Below, piece after piece: positions 22,592 through 35,340 of a stretch of 64,000 bases of DNA (the first letter of the stretch is position 1; every line of letters begins with the position of its first letter). The stretch covers positions 55,617,502-55,681,501 of the forward strand of contig NC_079504.1 of assembly GCF_030052815.1 (NCBI RefSeq). Direction: 5' to 3'. The position numbers and the translations under genes were made by a program. The stretch is from Hevea brasiliensis. Lineage: Eukaryota > Streptophyta > Magnoliopsida > Malpighiales > Euphorbiaceae. The notes under the pieces are model-generated. The model searched no databases and was not told the DNA's origin. It saw nothing but the letters and a program-made list of their open reading frames with translations.

Positions 22592-25500
22592 CCTGATGAA
22601 AATAGTTGAGGGAATTATTGCCTCATTGTCTCTTCACTTTCCCAAGTTGCCTCTTCAGTGTTGTGGTGCCTCCAAAGCACTTTCACCAGTGGAATTTGTT
22701 TATTTCTCAGTTCCTTCACTTCCCGAGCTAGGATCTATATAGGTTCTTCTGTATATGTCAAGTCCAGTTGGATTTTAATCTCTTCCATGGAAATGACATG
22801 TGAATGGTCTAAGCGATATCTTTTCAGCATAGAAACATGAAATACATTATGAATTTTATCCAGTTCTGGTGGTAAAGCTAGCCGATAGGCCACTGGTCCC
22901 ACACGTTCAATGACTTCATGTGGGCCAATGAACCTAGGGCTTAACTTACCCTTTCTCCCAAACCTCAGTACTTTCTTCCACAGTGAGACTTTGAGAAACA
23001 CCTTATCGCCAACTGCATACTCTATCTCTTTTCTCTTCAAGTCAGCAGAAGATTTCTGTCTGTCTGAGGCAACCTTCAGGTTAGCTTTGATTATCTTCAC
23101 TTTCTCCTCAGTCTGTTTCACCAGGTCTGGTCCTACTAGCTTATCTTCGCCCAATTCAGTCCAACACACTGGGGTTCTACATTTCCTCCCATACAGTGCT
23201 TCATATGGAGCCATTTGAATGCTAGCTTGGTAGCTATTGTTGTATGCGAATTCTGTCAGGGGGAGATATCTATCCCAACTCCGCTCAAACTCAATGAAAC
23301 AACTCCTTAGCATATCCTCCAGGATCAATCACATAATTCACATTGTTACTATCATTTCAATTTATTAACTATGAAAATTCAATTAGTTCTTAGGTTTACC
23401 TGGATTACTCATTCTGACTGTCCATCCGTCTGGGGATGAAAAGCTGTGCTAAAGCGGAGTTGTGTGCCCAAGGCTTCTTGCAACTTTTTCCAAAATCTCG
23501 ATGTAAACCTTGGGTCTCGGTCAGATATGATGGAAAGTGAGATTCCATGCAATCTAATTATCTCACTGATATACAATTCTGCTAGCATCTCCAGTGAGTA
23601 GTCAGTCCTGACTAGCAGAAAATGTGCTGACTTCGTCAATCTATCCACTATCACCCACACTGCATCATGCTTCTTTTGAGTGAGAGGTAGACCACTAACA
23701 AAATCCATAGTGACCTGGTCCCATTTCCATTCAGGTATGCTTATAGGCTGTAGCAATCCTGATGGAACTTGATGTTCTGCTTTAATTTGCTGACATGTCA
23801 AACACTTAGTCACATAGTCAGCTATATCCTTCTTCATACTAGGCCACCAATAATGAGGCTTTAAATCATTATACATTTTTGTACTTCCCAGGTGCATAGC
23901 ATAAATACTAGTGTGTGCTTCTTTCAGAATACTAGTCTTCAGTTCCCCATCATCTGGTACACACACTCTTCCTCTGTAGTACAGACACCCATCTACTTTC
24001 ACCTCATATTCATTTTCCCTTCCCTCTAGAATTTTACCCATAATGGCCATTAATTTTTCATCTGCCCTCTGCCCATCTTGTATCTGTTGTAGCAGGGTTG
24101 GCCTCACTTGCAACTCAGCCAAAATAGCTCCATCTTGAACTAAGGACAGACGGCCATTTAGTGATCTTAAAGCTGTGATGGACTTCCTGCTCAAAGCATC
24201 AGCAACTACATTTGCCTTCCTAGGATGATAATCTATCACACAATCATAGTCCTTTAGGAACTCAATCCATCGCCTCTGTCTAAGATTGAGCTCCTTCTGG
24301 GTTGGCAAATATTTTAGACTCTTGTGGTCTGTATAGATGTAACATTTTTCACCATATAAATAATGCCTCCATATCTTCAGTGCGAAGATAATTACTGCTA
24401 ACTCCAAATCATGAGTAGGGTAGTTCTGTTCATGTGGCCTTAACTGCCTGGAAGCATAGGTGACCACTTTCCCCTCTTGCATCAATACACACCCTAGCCC
24501 ATTATGCGAGGCATCACTGTAGACCACAAAGTCTTTTCCCGATACTGGCTGTGTTAACACTGGTGCTTCTGTCAACATAGCCTTCAGCCTCTCAAAACTG
24601 GCTTGGCACTTGTCATTCCAGCCAAATTTCACATTCTTGTGCAACAACTTGGTCATTGGAGCAGCTATAAGAGAGAACCCCTTCACAAATCTTCTGTAAT
24701 ACCCAGCTAGCCCCAAGAAACTTCTGACCTTAGTTGTATTTCTGGAAGGCTTCCATTCCATCACTGCTTCTATCTTTTTGGGATCCACTCTAATCCCCTC
24801 AGCTGATACTATGTGTCCAAGAAAGGAGATCTCACTCATCCAGAAGTCACACTTGGACAGCTTAGCATACAGCTTCTTTTCTCTCAGGGTTTGCAGAACA
24901 ATCCTTAAATGTTCATTATGTTCTTTCCTGGTCTTGGAATACACCAGAATATCATCAATAAAGACCACTACAAAGCGATCCAAGTATGGATGGAAGATAC
25001 GGTTCATAAGGTCCATAAATGCTGCTGGTGCATTTGTTAACCCAAACGGCATCACTAGAAATTCATAATGCCCATACCGGATTCTGAATGTAGTTTTTGA
25101 CACATCTGCATCCTTTACCCTTAACTGATGATACCCTGATCTGAGATCAATTTTTGAAAATACATCGGCTCCCTTCAACTGATCAAATAGATCGTCAATT
25201 CTGGGCAATGGATATTTATTCTTCACAGTTAGCTTATTCAACTGCCGGTAATCAATATACAATCTCAAGGTTCCATCCTTCTTCCTCACAAACAGCACCG
25301 GAGCTCCCCAGGGTGACACACTGGGGCGTATGAACCCCTTATCGAGTAACTCCTGCAACTGAATTTTTAACTCCCTCAATTCAGTGGGTGCCATCCTATA
25401 AGGAGCAATAGAAATTGGTGTTGTACCTGGCATTACCTCAATAGCAAACTCGACTTCCCTTTCTGGTGGTAAACTAGGTAACTCTTCAGGAAATACATCT

Positions 25501-26275
25501 AGAAAGTCTCTTACTGTGGGTATATCACACAGGTTTGGCTTAGCCTGCCTAGTATCAACCACGTGTGCTAGGTAAGATTCACAGCCTTTTCTCATCAATC
25601 TTCTTACAATTGTGACTGAGATAACATTGGACAGGAAATCTATCCTTTCACCCACAACAGTAATCTCATTACCCTCAGAAGTTTTCAGAGAAATCCTCTT
25701 CAATTTGCAATCAACTATTTCCTGATGACGTGACAACCAGTCCATTCCCAAAATCACGTCAAACTCGTGGAAGGGCAATTCAATTAGGTCTGCCGAGAAT
25801 TCATACCGCTGAATCCTCAACGGGCAACCTTTATACACCTTATTCACTACCACACTGTGGCCCAGTGGATTTGTGACCAGAATGTCTTGATCACTCTCCT
25901 CTACTGGAACTCCCCTCTCTATGGGTAGTTTGATGCAAATGTAGGAATGAGTGGATCCTGGATCCACCAATGCATGCACAGAAGTGTTGTAGAGGGAAAA
26001 CGTACCCCTGATAACATCCGGGGCATCTTGCTCCTCCTGAGCTCTGATGGCATAGGCCCTGGCAGGTATTTTAGTATCTGGCCTCTCAGCTGACTTGGAT
26101 GCAGGCAGCAGTGATGGACCAGCTGCCTCAGATTTACCAGGTTTCCTACCCCTTTGTGGTGCAGGAGCAGGTTTGTCAGCTTGTGTTAGAGCAACTGTAG
26201 TAGTCCTCTTCGAACAATTCTTGATTTGATGTTCTGTAGATCCACACCGTAAGCATGCACCGGTCACTCGCTAAC
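22564..26275 (-). pseudogene. B1 pol: zinc knuckle, protease, RT, RNase H, integrase, chromodomain (nearly intact)
   Basis: The minus-strand reading from 26267 is open for 952 codons to 23409. Approximate positions: CCHC knuckle [14 protein letters not shown] (residues 5-18), protease DPGSTHS (102-108), RT with [14 protein letters not shown] (401-414) and [13 protein letters not shown] (432-444, both catalytic Asp present), RNase H (Asp585, Glu622, Asp647, Asp690), integrase zinc residues (His785, His792, Cys822, Cys825) and DDE residues Asp855, Asp916, Glu952. A 74-bp intron-like insertion (23326-23399) then interrupts the frame. Coding resumes at ILEDMLRSCFIEF (23325) and runs through the integrase C-terminus to a chromodomain-like end, with TAG replacing Gln near 22738 and another stop near 22600. 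B2 cuts it off from gag. The family is Tekay-type chromovirus. This is the best-preserved pol in the window. Confidence 0.95.
23326..23399 (-). other. 74-bp intron-like insertion in B1 integrase
   Basis: On the minus strand the bases after VIQ begin GTAAACCTAAG and end GTGATTG before ILEDML. The insertion is AT-rich, 74 bp (not a multiple of three) and has an in-frame TGA. In B2 the same insertion ends GATAG, a proper AG acceptor; here that AG has become TG. Family A has no insertion at this codon boundary. Confidence 0.75.
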
Positions 26276-29273
26276 TGTGACACCCCATACCCAGTAAGTA
26301 ATGCCACAGCTCAAAATACAAGAAAAATAATAAAAAAAATAAAATAAAAATAATTCTTCAATCTTTGAATTTCAAATTTTGGTTCTTATACCATTAGAAT
26401 GTCAACTAATATGTTGAATTTTAGGTAGAAAATATGTAAATTGACTTTGGCACTCCCAACATACCACATTTGGCATTCAAAACTTGGTCATTTCATCTTA
26501 AACAGAGATGATTTTGATGCAAACTTTTCCAATTAAATAAATAATTTATATAACATAAAAATATGATTAAATGTTGTTAAAAATTTAATTGCAATTAAAT
26601 AGATAAGAAATGAAGAGTAAATGAAGGAAAATGGACTTATGACATCATAATGATGTCATTAAAAATCTCCCAACCAATCAAATCTTGACACATGGCATAA
26701 CTTTATATAAAAGAGACTAAATGGGTTGAAAATGAAAAAAAAAATCAGAACACCTTCTTCTCTTCTTCTCCTTGACGTCAACCCCTCCTCCATGGCCACC
26801 ATGAACAAGCTTTTTCAAGCTTGATTTTCCCTAGCTTTCTTCCACCAAAAATCCTAATTGTCAACACAAAAACTTACTCTTACACCTTGGTGATTCTTTT
26901 GGGAGCAAAAAGAAGAGGAAAATAAGAGCTTTAGCAAGTGGGAAAATCTCACTCCATAGAGGTTAGTGACCTAACCATGAATTTTTCTTTAAATTCATGT
27001 TAAGGACTTTGAATGAGTGTAAATTATAAAGAAAAAAATTTTTGAATACCATTTGTATGTAAACCCTAGATTTTTGGTAGCCATGGTTAGGGTTTGATTA
27101 TGTTGAGTTTAATGAAATTAAAAGACTATCATGGCTGCCCACAACATGTATTTACTAAGTGGATTGAAGAAATGCAATGAAAATGCATGAATGGTAATGT
27201 GTGAGTTAGGGTTTGGGGTGGAAAAATGGGATTTTGACCATGTGATGATGAAAATAGGTTTTAATGGTCAATTAGTGACCATTTAGTTCTGTTTAAATCA
27301 AAAATGAAGTGTGTTGAGTGATGGGATTTGGGTTTGGTGTGGCTGCCATTAGAGTGACCTGCAGAATTAGAGTGACCTGCAGAATTAGACTTGAGTCCAG
27401 CAGGTTTGGGCAGCCATAACTTGAATTGTAAAGGTTCAATTGGTGCAAGGCAAATTGAAAATGAAACTAGACACATAATGGCACAACTTTGGTGAAGAAA
27501 CCATGCCCATAAAACCAAACCAAGTGGACCAAAAGCTTGCCCTAATCCGGGTGATCTGCAGTCAGCCTGGGCAAAATGACCAAATGAATAGTGTTTGGTC
27601 ATTTGGCCATAACTCAGTGTAGAAAGGTCCAATTGACCTGAAATTTTACCAGCGACAAGCTGAGATATAGACCAACAACTTTCATGAAGAAACCTAACCC
27701 AAATTATGACTAGAACATATTCAAAAGGTGAGTTGCAATCACTGTTTATTGCACTGTAGATATGGTCAGTCCAAAAATTCTGGACAGAATTTCAATCCAG
27801 CCAGTTGTGGTTATTGGACCATAACTTGAGCTACAAAACTCCAAATGAAGTGATTCAAAAAAAGAAATGCAACTAGACAAAATAAGAAACAACTTCCATG
27901 TTGATTAGTTTGCCAAATTCCCACTACAAAATTGACCAATGGAACAGTAAAGGCAAGGCATAAAAAGTGAAAATTCTGCCCAACTAACATTAAGCTTAGA
28001 AATGGTATTGGCAACCAATACCATCAAATTTTGAATGCAAAATGTGGTATGTTGATGATATTAAAACCAATGTACCTATTGCCTATGCAAAAGTCAAAAT
28101 TTTTGTTGACCAATGAATGGAACAGTAACACTAAAACTTAAATTCCAAAAATTGTGAAACTTAAAAGTGTGAAATGCCCTAGTATACCTAACAAGATTGG
28201 TTTGGATAGCTTGGCATGCCAATAGGGTTCTGTTAGTTGTACTTCATATGGCTTCATGCCATTCTGTGTTTCATGGCTTCCCATGCCATTCTGTTATATA
28301 ATAGCCTTTGGCTATGTTATTTTGAATTATTACACGTGGGTTTTAACCCCGACAATTATTACAGCTTATTAGCTACTCTGTTGCACACCGGGAGACACAA
28401 TGTGACCAATGGTGTGATGGTCCGAGGTACTTAGTACCCAGTGCCAGTTTACCCTTTTATCCAGTCTAGTCAACTAGTATGGGTTACTCGGGCAATGATA
28501 ATAAACCTTACCAAAGTTTATCAAATAATAATGAAATTAATATCAAAAGTTAAGTCTACCAAAAATGTAAACACACATTCTGCATATTCATTTCATTTTA
28601 TGTTATTTTATATTGTCACCACTAAGCAAAATTACTTAGCGCATCGCTTTTGCCACGCGCAGGTACTAGAGACCTAGCTGGGGAGCCTAGCAGACATCAG
28701 ATGGGGTGAGCCTTCAGAGCTGCATCTGGGGTCCAGAGTCACCTCACATCTGCACTGCATATAGTAGGACATTAGGACTATAGGTGGCCCTTTTGTATTT
28801 TGCATTTTGTATTAGTTTGGATTGTAACTATAAACTCCTGTAATTATGTACTAATGTAAACATATGAAATTTCATATTATTAAGGTTTTCTGCATTATGT
28901 ATGTTGATACATGAAATGTTGAAAATTATTTGTGAATATGATTCAAATAATGAAGTGAACAAAAAAGTTTTAAAAATAGTATTGTGATTTGAGATTGAGA
29001 TTTTGAGATTGACTTGAATGTGTATAATGGAGTTTGGATTTGGAAATTATTTTAGAAGTGTTTTTAAACAAGTTCAGAAGAACTGTTTTTCCAATTTACA
29101 GCCGGCACTCTGTTGGATTTTCTATAAAATTTACAGATAAATTCAGATTTATCAAAATTGAAAATAAATGAATTATAAAGGGATAAATTGTAATAGAAAC
29201 ATAAATTGGTGCTCCGGCACACTGAGTGGCATAACTTGCTCGGCTACACTGTAGACGAGTAAGGGATGTCACA
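26276..29273 (+). repeat. B2 5' LTR with a foreign first ~280 bp
   Basis: From about 26555 (AATTAAATAAATAATTTATATAAC) it follows the 3' LTR closely to GGATGTCACA. Before that it starts TGTGACACCCCATACCC and matches the expected TGTAACATCCTC.. sequence only in scattered blocks (CATTAGAATG, TTGGTCATTTC, CAGAGATGATTTT). A second, related LTR family is the likely source. It contains the ~200-bp modules, the serial hairpins (about 28247-28353) and the CACTAAGCA stem-loop near 28620. Confidence 0.88.
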
Positions 29274-29278
29274 TTTAG

Positions 29279-29290
29279 TGGTATCAGAGC
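29279..29290 (+). promoter_or_regulatory. B2 primer-binding site
   Basis: TGGTATCAGAGC, initiator-Met tRNA type, 5 bp after the LTR end. Confidence 0.93.
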
Positions 29291-29400
29291 CTGGTTTAGG
29301 CATTTATGGGCCTAGATAGAGTACATACCATTGTATTGCATTTGTAAGTGTTAAGGTGACACTAATGTAGATCTTTTTGTTTTCTTATTTTGAATAGGAT

Positions 29401-30670
29401 ATGGATCCTGCTTCACAAAGAGCAGTTGATGAAGAGGTGGAGAGTCATGCTCCACCAAGGGCTGAGTCTGGGGGCAAGGGAGAACCTGCTCCACCAGCAG
29501 CTTAGGCACCTACCCAACCTCAGTTTGCGTTATTTCAGCAAATGACTGAATTCTAGCGGCAAATGATGGGGGCAATTCCACCACCACAACCACAGCCACA
29601 ACCTCCACCAGTACCACAGAAATCTCATTTGGAGAAATTGAGGAAGCATGGGGCTGTAGACTTCTTTGGGAAGAGGGAGGATGATCCCATGGCTGCAGAA
29701 AACTGGTTGGACAGAACCATCAAAGTGCTGAAATAGCTAAATTGCACCCTCGAGCAGAACCTGGTGGATGTTGTGTCCCTACTTCAGGATGATGCATATC
29801 AGTGGTGGGACACAGTAACCAGTGAGGTGCAACCTGAACGGATCACCTGGGAATTCTTCCTCACAGAGTTCATGAAGAAATATATTAGCAAAGTATATTT
29901 AGAAGAGCAAAGAATGGAATTTATCAGTCTGAGACAGAGACAGTTGTCAGTGGCTGAGTATGAGCGTAAATTTGTCAGACTGAGCAGATATGGGAGGGAG
30001 ATAGTCCCTACAGAGGCAGAGAGGTGCCGAAGGTTTGAAGAAGGGCTCAAAGACAACATCAAAGTCATGATCACAGCATTGGAAATCACAGATTTTGCTA
30101 AGCTAGTGGATGCTGCATCAAAAGTGGAAAGGGTCAGAATCAATGAACAAAATAAAAGGGAAAGATAGCAGAAGAGGGGTCTGGGTCAGTCCAGTATATT
30201 TTTTGCTCCCAGCAAGAAGAGTAAGGGTCCTCCTGCTCAGAGTTCAGGACCACCACAGGGTCAGGGCCAGTCTCAGGGGCCCAGACCACAGTTCACACCT
30301 AGGAGAGGCCAGTCCACACCATTAATGGGCAGCTTTCCAGGGACGGTGTTTAGGGGACCAGCCCCTGCATCTTCTACTTGTCAGTACTGTCAAAAGTGGC
30401 ACAAGAGGGATTATTGGCGAGTGACCGGTGCATGCTTACGGTGTGGATCGACAGAACACCAAATCAAGAATTGTCTGAAGAGGACTACTACTGCTGCTCC
30501 AACACAAACTGACAGACTTGCTCCTGCACCACAAAGGGGTAGGAAACCTGGTAAACCTGAGGCAGCTGGTCCATCACTGAGGCCTGCATCCGAGTCAGCT
30601 GAGAGGCCAGACACTAGAATGCCAGCCAGGGCCTATGCCATTAGAGCTCAGGAGGAGCAAGAAGCCCCGG
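29401..30670 (+). pseudogene. B2 gag pseudogene
   Basis: ATG at 29401 (MDPASQRAVDEEVES). Proline/glutamine-rich start, gag domain (AENWLDRTIKVLK near 29695, VSLLQDDAYQWWDTVTSEV near 29775-29830, MKKYISKVYLEEQRMEF, LSVAEYERKFVRLSRYGREI), an RGG-like linker and the CCHC knuckle [14 protein letters not shown] near 30433-30474. Stops interrupt at about 29503, 29554, 29735 and 30166, and there are frameshifts between 30110 and 30325. In an intact element it would form the RNA-packaging shell. Confidence 0.93.
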
Positions 30671-33600
30671 ATGTTATCAGGGGTACATTTTCCCTCTATA
30701 ACACTTCTGTACATGCATTGGTGATCCAGGATCCACTCATTCCTACATTTGCATCAAACTACCCATAGAGAGGGGAGTTCCAGTAGAGGAGAGTGATCAA
30801 GACATTCTGGTCACAAATCCACTAGGCCACAGTGTGGTAGTGAATAAAGTGTATAAAGGTTGCCCGTTGAGGATTCAGGGGTATGAATTCTCGGCAGACC
30901 TAATTGAGTTGCCCTTCCACGAGTTTGTCGTGATTTTGGGAATGGATTGGTTGTCACATCATCAGGCAATAGTTGATTGCAAATTGAAGAGGATTTCTCT
31001 GAAAAATTCTGAGGGTAATGAGATTACTGTTGTGGGTGAAAGGACAGATTTCCTGTCCAATGTTATATCAGCCATGGTTGCAAGAAGATTGATGAGAAAA
31101 GGCTGTGAAGCTTACCTAGCACACGTGGTTGATACTAGGCAAGCTAAGCCAAACTTGAGTGATATACCCATAGTGAGAGACTTACCAGATGTATTTCCTA
31201 AAGAGTTGCTTGGTTTACCACCAGAAAGGGAAGTCGAGTTTGCTATTGAGGTAATGCCAGGTACAACATCCATTTCTATTGCTCCTTATAGGATGGCACC
31301 CACTGAATTGAGGGAGATGAAAACTCAGTTGCAAGAGTTGCTTGAGAAGGGGTTCATACGCCCCAGTGTGTCACCATGGGGAGCTCCGGTGCTGTTTGTG
31401 AAGAAGAAGGATGGAACCTTGAGATTGTGTATTGATTACCGGCAGTTGAACAAAGTAACTGTGAAGAACAAATATCCATTGCCCAGAATCGATGGTCTGT
31501 TTGATCAGTTGAAAGGAGCCGGTGTATTTTCAAAAATTGACCTCAGATCAGGGTATCATCAGTAAAGGGTAAAGGATGCAGATGTGTCAAAAACTGCATT
31601 CAGAACCCAGTATGGGCACTATGAATTTCTAGTGATGCCATTTGGGTTAACAAATGCACCAGCAGCATTTATGGACCTTATGAACTGTATCTTACATCCA
31701 TACTTAGATCGGTTTGTAGTGGTTTTTATTGATGATATTCTGGTGTATTCCAATACCAGAGAAGAACATGATGAACATTTGAGGATTGTTCTGCAAACCC
31801 TGCGAGAAAAGAAGCTGTATGCTAAGCTGTCCAAGTGTGACTTCTGGATGAGTGAAATCTCTTTTCTTGGACACATAGTATCAGCTGAGGGGATTAGAGT
31901 GGATCCCAAAAAGATAGAAGCAGTGATGGAATGGAAGCCTCCCAGAAATACAACTGAGGTCAGAAGTTTCTTGGGGCTAGCTAGGTATTACAGAAGATTT
32001 ATGAAGGGGTTCTCTCTTATAGCTGCTCCAATAACCAAGTTGTTGCACAATAATGTGAAATTTGGCTAGAACGACAAGTGCCAAGCCAGTTTTGAAAGGC
32101 TGAAAGCTATGTTGACAGAAGCACCAGTGTTAACACAACCAGTGTTGGGAAAAGACTTTGTGGTCTACAGTTATGCCTCGCATAATGGGTTAGGGTGTGT
32201 ATTGATGCAAGAGGGAAAAGTGGTCACCTATGCTTCCAGGCAGTTAAGGCCACATGAACAGAACTACCCTACTCATGACCTGGAGTTAGCAGCAATTATC
32301 TTCGCACTGAAGATATAGAGGTATTATTTATATGGTTAAAAATGCTACATCTATACAGACCACAAGAGTCTAAAATATTTGCCAACCCAAAAGGAGCTCA
32401 ATCTTAGACAGAGGCGATGGATTGAGTTCCTAAAGGACTATGATTGTGTGATAGATTATCATCCTGGGAAGGCAAATGTAGTTGCTGATGCTTTGAGCAG
32501 GAAGTCCATCACAGCTTTAAGATCACTAAATGCCTGTCTGTCCTTAGCTCAAGATAGAGCTATTTTGGCTGAGTTGCAAGTGAGGCCAACCCTGCTACAT
32601 CAGATACAAGATGGGCAGTGGGCAGATGAAAAATTAATGGCCATTGTGGGTAAAATTCCAGAGGGAAACGAAACTGATTATGAGGTGAAAGCAGATGGGT
32701 GTCTGTACTACAGAGGAAGAGTGTGTGTACCAGATGATGGGGAATTGAAAACTAGTATTCTGAAAGAAGCACACACTGGTGTTTATGCTATGCACCCGGG
32801 AAGCACAAAAATGTATAATGATTTGAAGCCTCATTATTGGTGGCCTGGTATGAAAAGGGATATAGCTGACTATGTGACTAAGTGTTTGACATGTCAGCAA
32901 GTTAAAGCAGAATATCAAGTTCCATAAGGATTGCTACAGCCTATAAACATACCTGAATGGAAATGGGACCGGGTCACTATGGATTTTGTTAGTGGTCTAC
33001 CTCTCACCCAAAGGAAGCATGATGCAGTATGGGTGATAGTGGATAGATTGACGAAGTCAACACATTTTCTGCCAGTTAGGACTGACTACTCACTAGAGAA
33101 GCTAGCAGAATTGTATATCAGTGAAATAATTAGACTGCATGGAATCCCACTTTCCATCATATCTGATCGAGACCCAAGGTTTACATCGAGATTCTGGAAA
33201 AAGTTACAAGAAGCCTTGGGCACAGAACTCCGTTTTAGCATGGCTTTTCATCCCCAGATGAATGGATAGTCAGAACGAGTAATCCAGGTAAACCTAAGAA
33301 CTAATTGAATTTTTATAATTAATAAATTGAAATGATAGTAACAATGTGAATTATGTGATAGATCCTGGAGGATATGCTAAGGAGTTGTGTCATTGAGTTT
33401 GAGGGGAGTTGGGATAGATACCTCCCACTGGCAGAATTCGCATACAACAATAGCTACCAAGCTAGCATCCAAATGGCCCCGTATGAAGCACTATATGGGA
33501 GGAAATGTAGAACCCCAGTGTGTTGGACTGAATTGGGCGAAGATAAGCTGGTAGGACCAGACCTGGTGAAACGGATTGAGGAAAAAGTGAAGATAATCAA

Positions 33601-34123
33601 AGCTAATCTGAAGGTTGCCTCAGATAGACAAAAATCATATGCTGACTTGAAGAGAAAAGAGATAGAGTATGCAGTTGGTGATAAAGTGTTTCTCAAAGTC
33701 TCACCGTGGAAGAAAGTACTGAGATTTGGGAGAAAGGGTAAGTTAAGCCCTAGGTTCATTCGCCCATATGAAGTCACTGAACGTGTGGGACCAGTGGCCT
33801 ATCGGCTAGCTTTACCACCAGAACTGGATAAAATACACAATGTATTACATGTTTCTATGTTGAGAAGATATCGCTCAGACCCTTCACATGTCATTTCCAT
33901 GGAAGAGATTGAAATCCAACCGAACTTGACATATACAGAAGAACCTATCCAGATCCTAGCTCGGGAAGTGAAGGAACTGAGAAATAAACAAATTCCACTG
34001 GTGAAAGTGCTTTGGAGGCACCACAACACTGAAGAGGCAACTTAGGAAAGTGAAGAGATAATGAGGCAACAGTTCCCTCAACTGTTTGCATCAGGTAAAT
34101 TTCGAGGACGAAATTTTTCTTAG
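30671..34123 (+). pseudogene. B2 pol pseudogene
   Basis: Same domain order as B1. A one-base loss at about 30721 destroys the protease active site: HALV is followed by IQDPL instead of DPGST. The region 30834-31565 encodes the protease C-terminus and RT start. A stop at 31563 replaces a Leu codon after RSGYHQ. RT motif [13 protein letters not shown] lies near 31710-31750. Stops at about 32068, 32317 and 32336 cut RNase H. Integrase has [17 protein letters not shown] near 32800, stops at about 32925 and 33267, and the 74-bp intron-like insertion at 33288-33361. The C-terminal chromodomain segment (EEPIQILAREVKELRNKQIP) is present near 33940-34000, with one more stop at 34043 and the natural TAG at 34121. 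It is clearly more decayed than its host B1. Confidence 0.94.
33288..33361 (+). other. 74-bp intron-like insertion in B2 integrase (GT..AG)
   Basis: After the codons for RVIQ the sequence begins GTAAACCTAAG, is AT-rich, and ends TTATGTGATAG directly before ATCCTGGAGGAT (ILED). Removing exactly these 74 bases restores the frame and the uninterrupted [10 protein letters not shown] read in family A near 2340-2370. Unspliced, it gives an in-frame TGA and loses the integrase C-terminus. Splice signals are plausible; splicing is inferred, not shown. Confidence 0.78.
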
Positions 34124-34134
34124 AGGGGAAGAGT
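34097..34134 (+). promoter_or_regulatory. B2 pre-PPT palindrome and polypurine tract
   Basis: AAATTTCGAGGACGAAATTT (34097-34116) overlaps the last pol codons. The purine tract AGAGGGGAAGAG (34122-34133) then leads into the LTR. Confidence 0.88.
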
Positions 34135-35340
34135 TGTAACATCCTCATTTTAGCTAGTCCGTACAGTCTACTTTTCCGGTGACCAGTGTCGGTCCGGACA
34201 GCTAGAACGTTTGGAAAAATATTTAAACTAAAGTGAGGAACCAAAAAAAAATTAACTCAAATATTAATAAGAAAAAAAATTTTAGGAAAAATTATAAAAT
34301 AATTCTTGGGACTCCAGAGAAGGGTCATTGAGGTTCTTATGGCATTAGAATGCCAAGAAAATACTTAGAAAAATTTTTCAATCGGTACAGACAATTTTGG
34401 CCCGTTAAGCCAAACAGAGGGCATTTTGGTCATTTCGTCTTCAGAGATGATTTTTGGCCAACTTGTTCAGTTAAATAAATAATTTATATAACATAAAAAT
34501 ATGATTAAATGTTGTTAAAAATTTAATTGCAATTAAATAGACAAGAAATGAAGAGTAAATAAAGGAAAATGGACTTATGACATCATAATGATGTCATTAA
34601 AAATCTCTCAACCAATCAAATCTTGACACATGGCATAACTTTATATAAAAGAGACTAAATGGGCTGAAAAAAAAAATTAGAACACCTTCTTCTCTTCTTC
34701 TCCTTGACGTCAACCCCTCCTCCATGGCCACCATGAACAAGCTTTTTCAAGCTTGATTTTCCCTAGCTTTCTTCCACCAAAAACCCTAATTGTCAACACA
34801 AAAACTTGCTCTTACACCTTGGTGATTCTTTTGGGAGCAAAAAGAAGAGGAAAACAAGAGCTTTAGCAAGTGGGAAAATCTCACTCCATAGAGGTTAGTG
34901 ACCTAACCATGAATTTTACTTTAAATTCATGTTAAGGACTTTGAATGAGTGTAAATTACAAAGAAAAAAATTATTGAATACCATTTGTATGTAAACCCTA
35001 GATTTTTGGTAGCCATGGTTAGAGTTTGATTGTGTTGATTTTAATGAAATTAAAAGACTATCATGGCTGCCCACAACATGTATATACTAAGTGGATTGAA
35101 GAAATGCAATGAAAATGCATGAATGGTAATATGTGAGTTAGGGTTTGGGTTGGAAAAATGGGATTTTGACCATGTGATGATGAAAATAGGTTTTAATGGT
35201 CAATTAGTGACCATTTAGTTCTGTTTAAATAAAAAATGAAGTGTGTTGAGTGATGGGATTTGGGTTTGGTGTGGCTGCCATTAGAGTGACCTGCAGAATT
35301 GGAGTGACCTGCAGAATTGGACTTGAGTCCAGCAGGTTTG

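Noticed and set aside
24778..25068. Open frames opposite pol (24778-25068 plus, 31619-31909 minus, 22910-23218, 33454-33777)
   Set aside because: Shadows of the RT and integrase coding strand. The true domains are on the other strand in each case.
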